DNA from: Streptomyces coacervatus
Lineage (GTDB): Bacteria; Actinomycetota; Actinomycetes; Streptomycetales; Streptomycetaceae
Assembly (NCBI RefSeq): GCF_029223485.1
Contig: NZ_JARHTP010000012.1
Span: 62,001-126,000, forward strand
DNA: 64,000 nt
Reading direction: 5' to 3'
The notes beneath the pieces are model-generated. The model ran no database searches and was not told where the DNA came from. It saw only the letters and a program-made list of their open reading frames with translations. Below are positions 63,766-64,000 of the stretch, piece after piece (within the stretch, counting starts at the first letter, position 1; every line of letters begins with the position of its first letter). The position numbers were made by a program, and so were the translations under genes.

Positions 63766-64000
63766 GAAGTTTCGACTTCACTCCAGCTCCTCCGGCCGAG
63801 ATCGAAGCGGTCGGTCACCTGTTCGCTCTGATCGTCGCTCGCCACGGGAGTCTTCTCCTGACGGGTTTTGGGGATGGGGTGGCCACCGTTGCCGGGGTGG
63901 ACGGCGAGGTCGTGTTGGAAGACTGAGGGTGGGTGACGCTCGGGGGCACGTCGGCTCCTTGAAGTGGGCACCGGATGGGTGTGGGCGGCGCTTCGATGGT
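63766..64000. other. Window end, no gene assigned
   Basis: A minus-strand frame here is Pro/Thr-rich (NTTSPSTPATVATPSPKP, then VRRRLPWRATIRANR) and could be the linker end of a larger gene beyond the edge, but it stops and has no anchor. Nothing can be assigned. Confidence 0.3.

Overview
The window is high-GC actinobacterial DNA, almost certainly from Streptomyces or a close relative. The grounds are GTG/TTG starts, GTGA/TTGA start-stop overlaps, GGAGG-type ribosome binding sites, an actinobacterial type VII secretion (T7SS) locus, and a complete 2-methylisoborneol (earthy odorant) operon. Much of it looks like accessory or chromosome-arm DNA: toxin-immunity loci, nested insertion sequences, frameshifted genes and long gaps.

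Layout. 1-5981: small hypothetical genes, a degraded regulator-like gene, a 2H phosphoesterase (2'-5' RNA ligase-like), a zinc-finger plus XRE regulator and a divergent aminoglycoside-phosphotransferase-fold gene. 6088-11412: a second phosphotransferase-fold gene split by an IS3-family element with a 4-bp target duplication. That IS3 element was itself interrupted at the orfA/orfB junction by about 2,990 bp carrying two different IS110-family recombinase genes. 11539-14515: an unusual methyltransferase-NUDIX-FxLD-type methyltransferase fusion and a pRiA4b ORF-3-like protein. 15087-26179 (minus): a 3165-residue exported RHS protein with a C-terminal nuclease, followed by two SUKH immunity genes and a membrane-anchored binding-protein-like gene. 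26534-40719 (minus): a lectin pseudogene, then a T7SS locus (two WXG100-type proteins, a DUF6507-like protein, a polymorphic toxin, Imm49, a small membrane protein, EccD, a MinD/EspI-like ATPase, EccC and a DUF6177-like protein). 41448-44563: a secreted HNH nuclease with a coupled small gene, and a sigma-factor operon. 45035-47258: a broken membrane-anchored gene, a universal stress protein and an ArsB/SLC13-type permease. 47778-51440: family 2B encapsulin shell, 2-methylisoborneol synthase and geranyl diphosphate 2-C-methyltransferase. 51877-53658: an FAD monooxygenase and a secreted protein. 54312-63765 (minus): a cluster of glycine-rich, NHL-propeller, glycosyltransferase and crystallin/PLAT proteins with a recurrent C-terminal domain and a partly degraded segmental duplication.

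How genes work together. In the odorant operon the methyltransferase makes 2-methyl-GPP and the synthase cyclises it; the shell protein is predicted to enclose the synthase, whose disordered N-terminus carries a duplicated PTGLGT-x-AAR motif. In the two toxin loci the immunity gene directly follows the toxin, with 1-nt start/stop overlaps. The T7SS locus has an ATPase and a membrane channel protein, but no eccB, eccE or mycosin is visible here. The 54-64 kb cluster is the least understood part. Three of its proteins share a roughly 130-residue domain (five copies in total), lack classical signal peptides and sit beside a glycosyltransferase.
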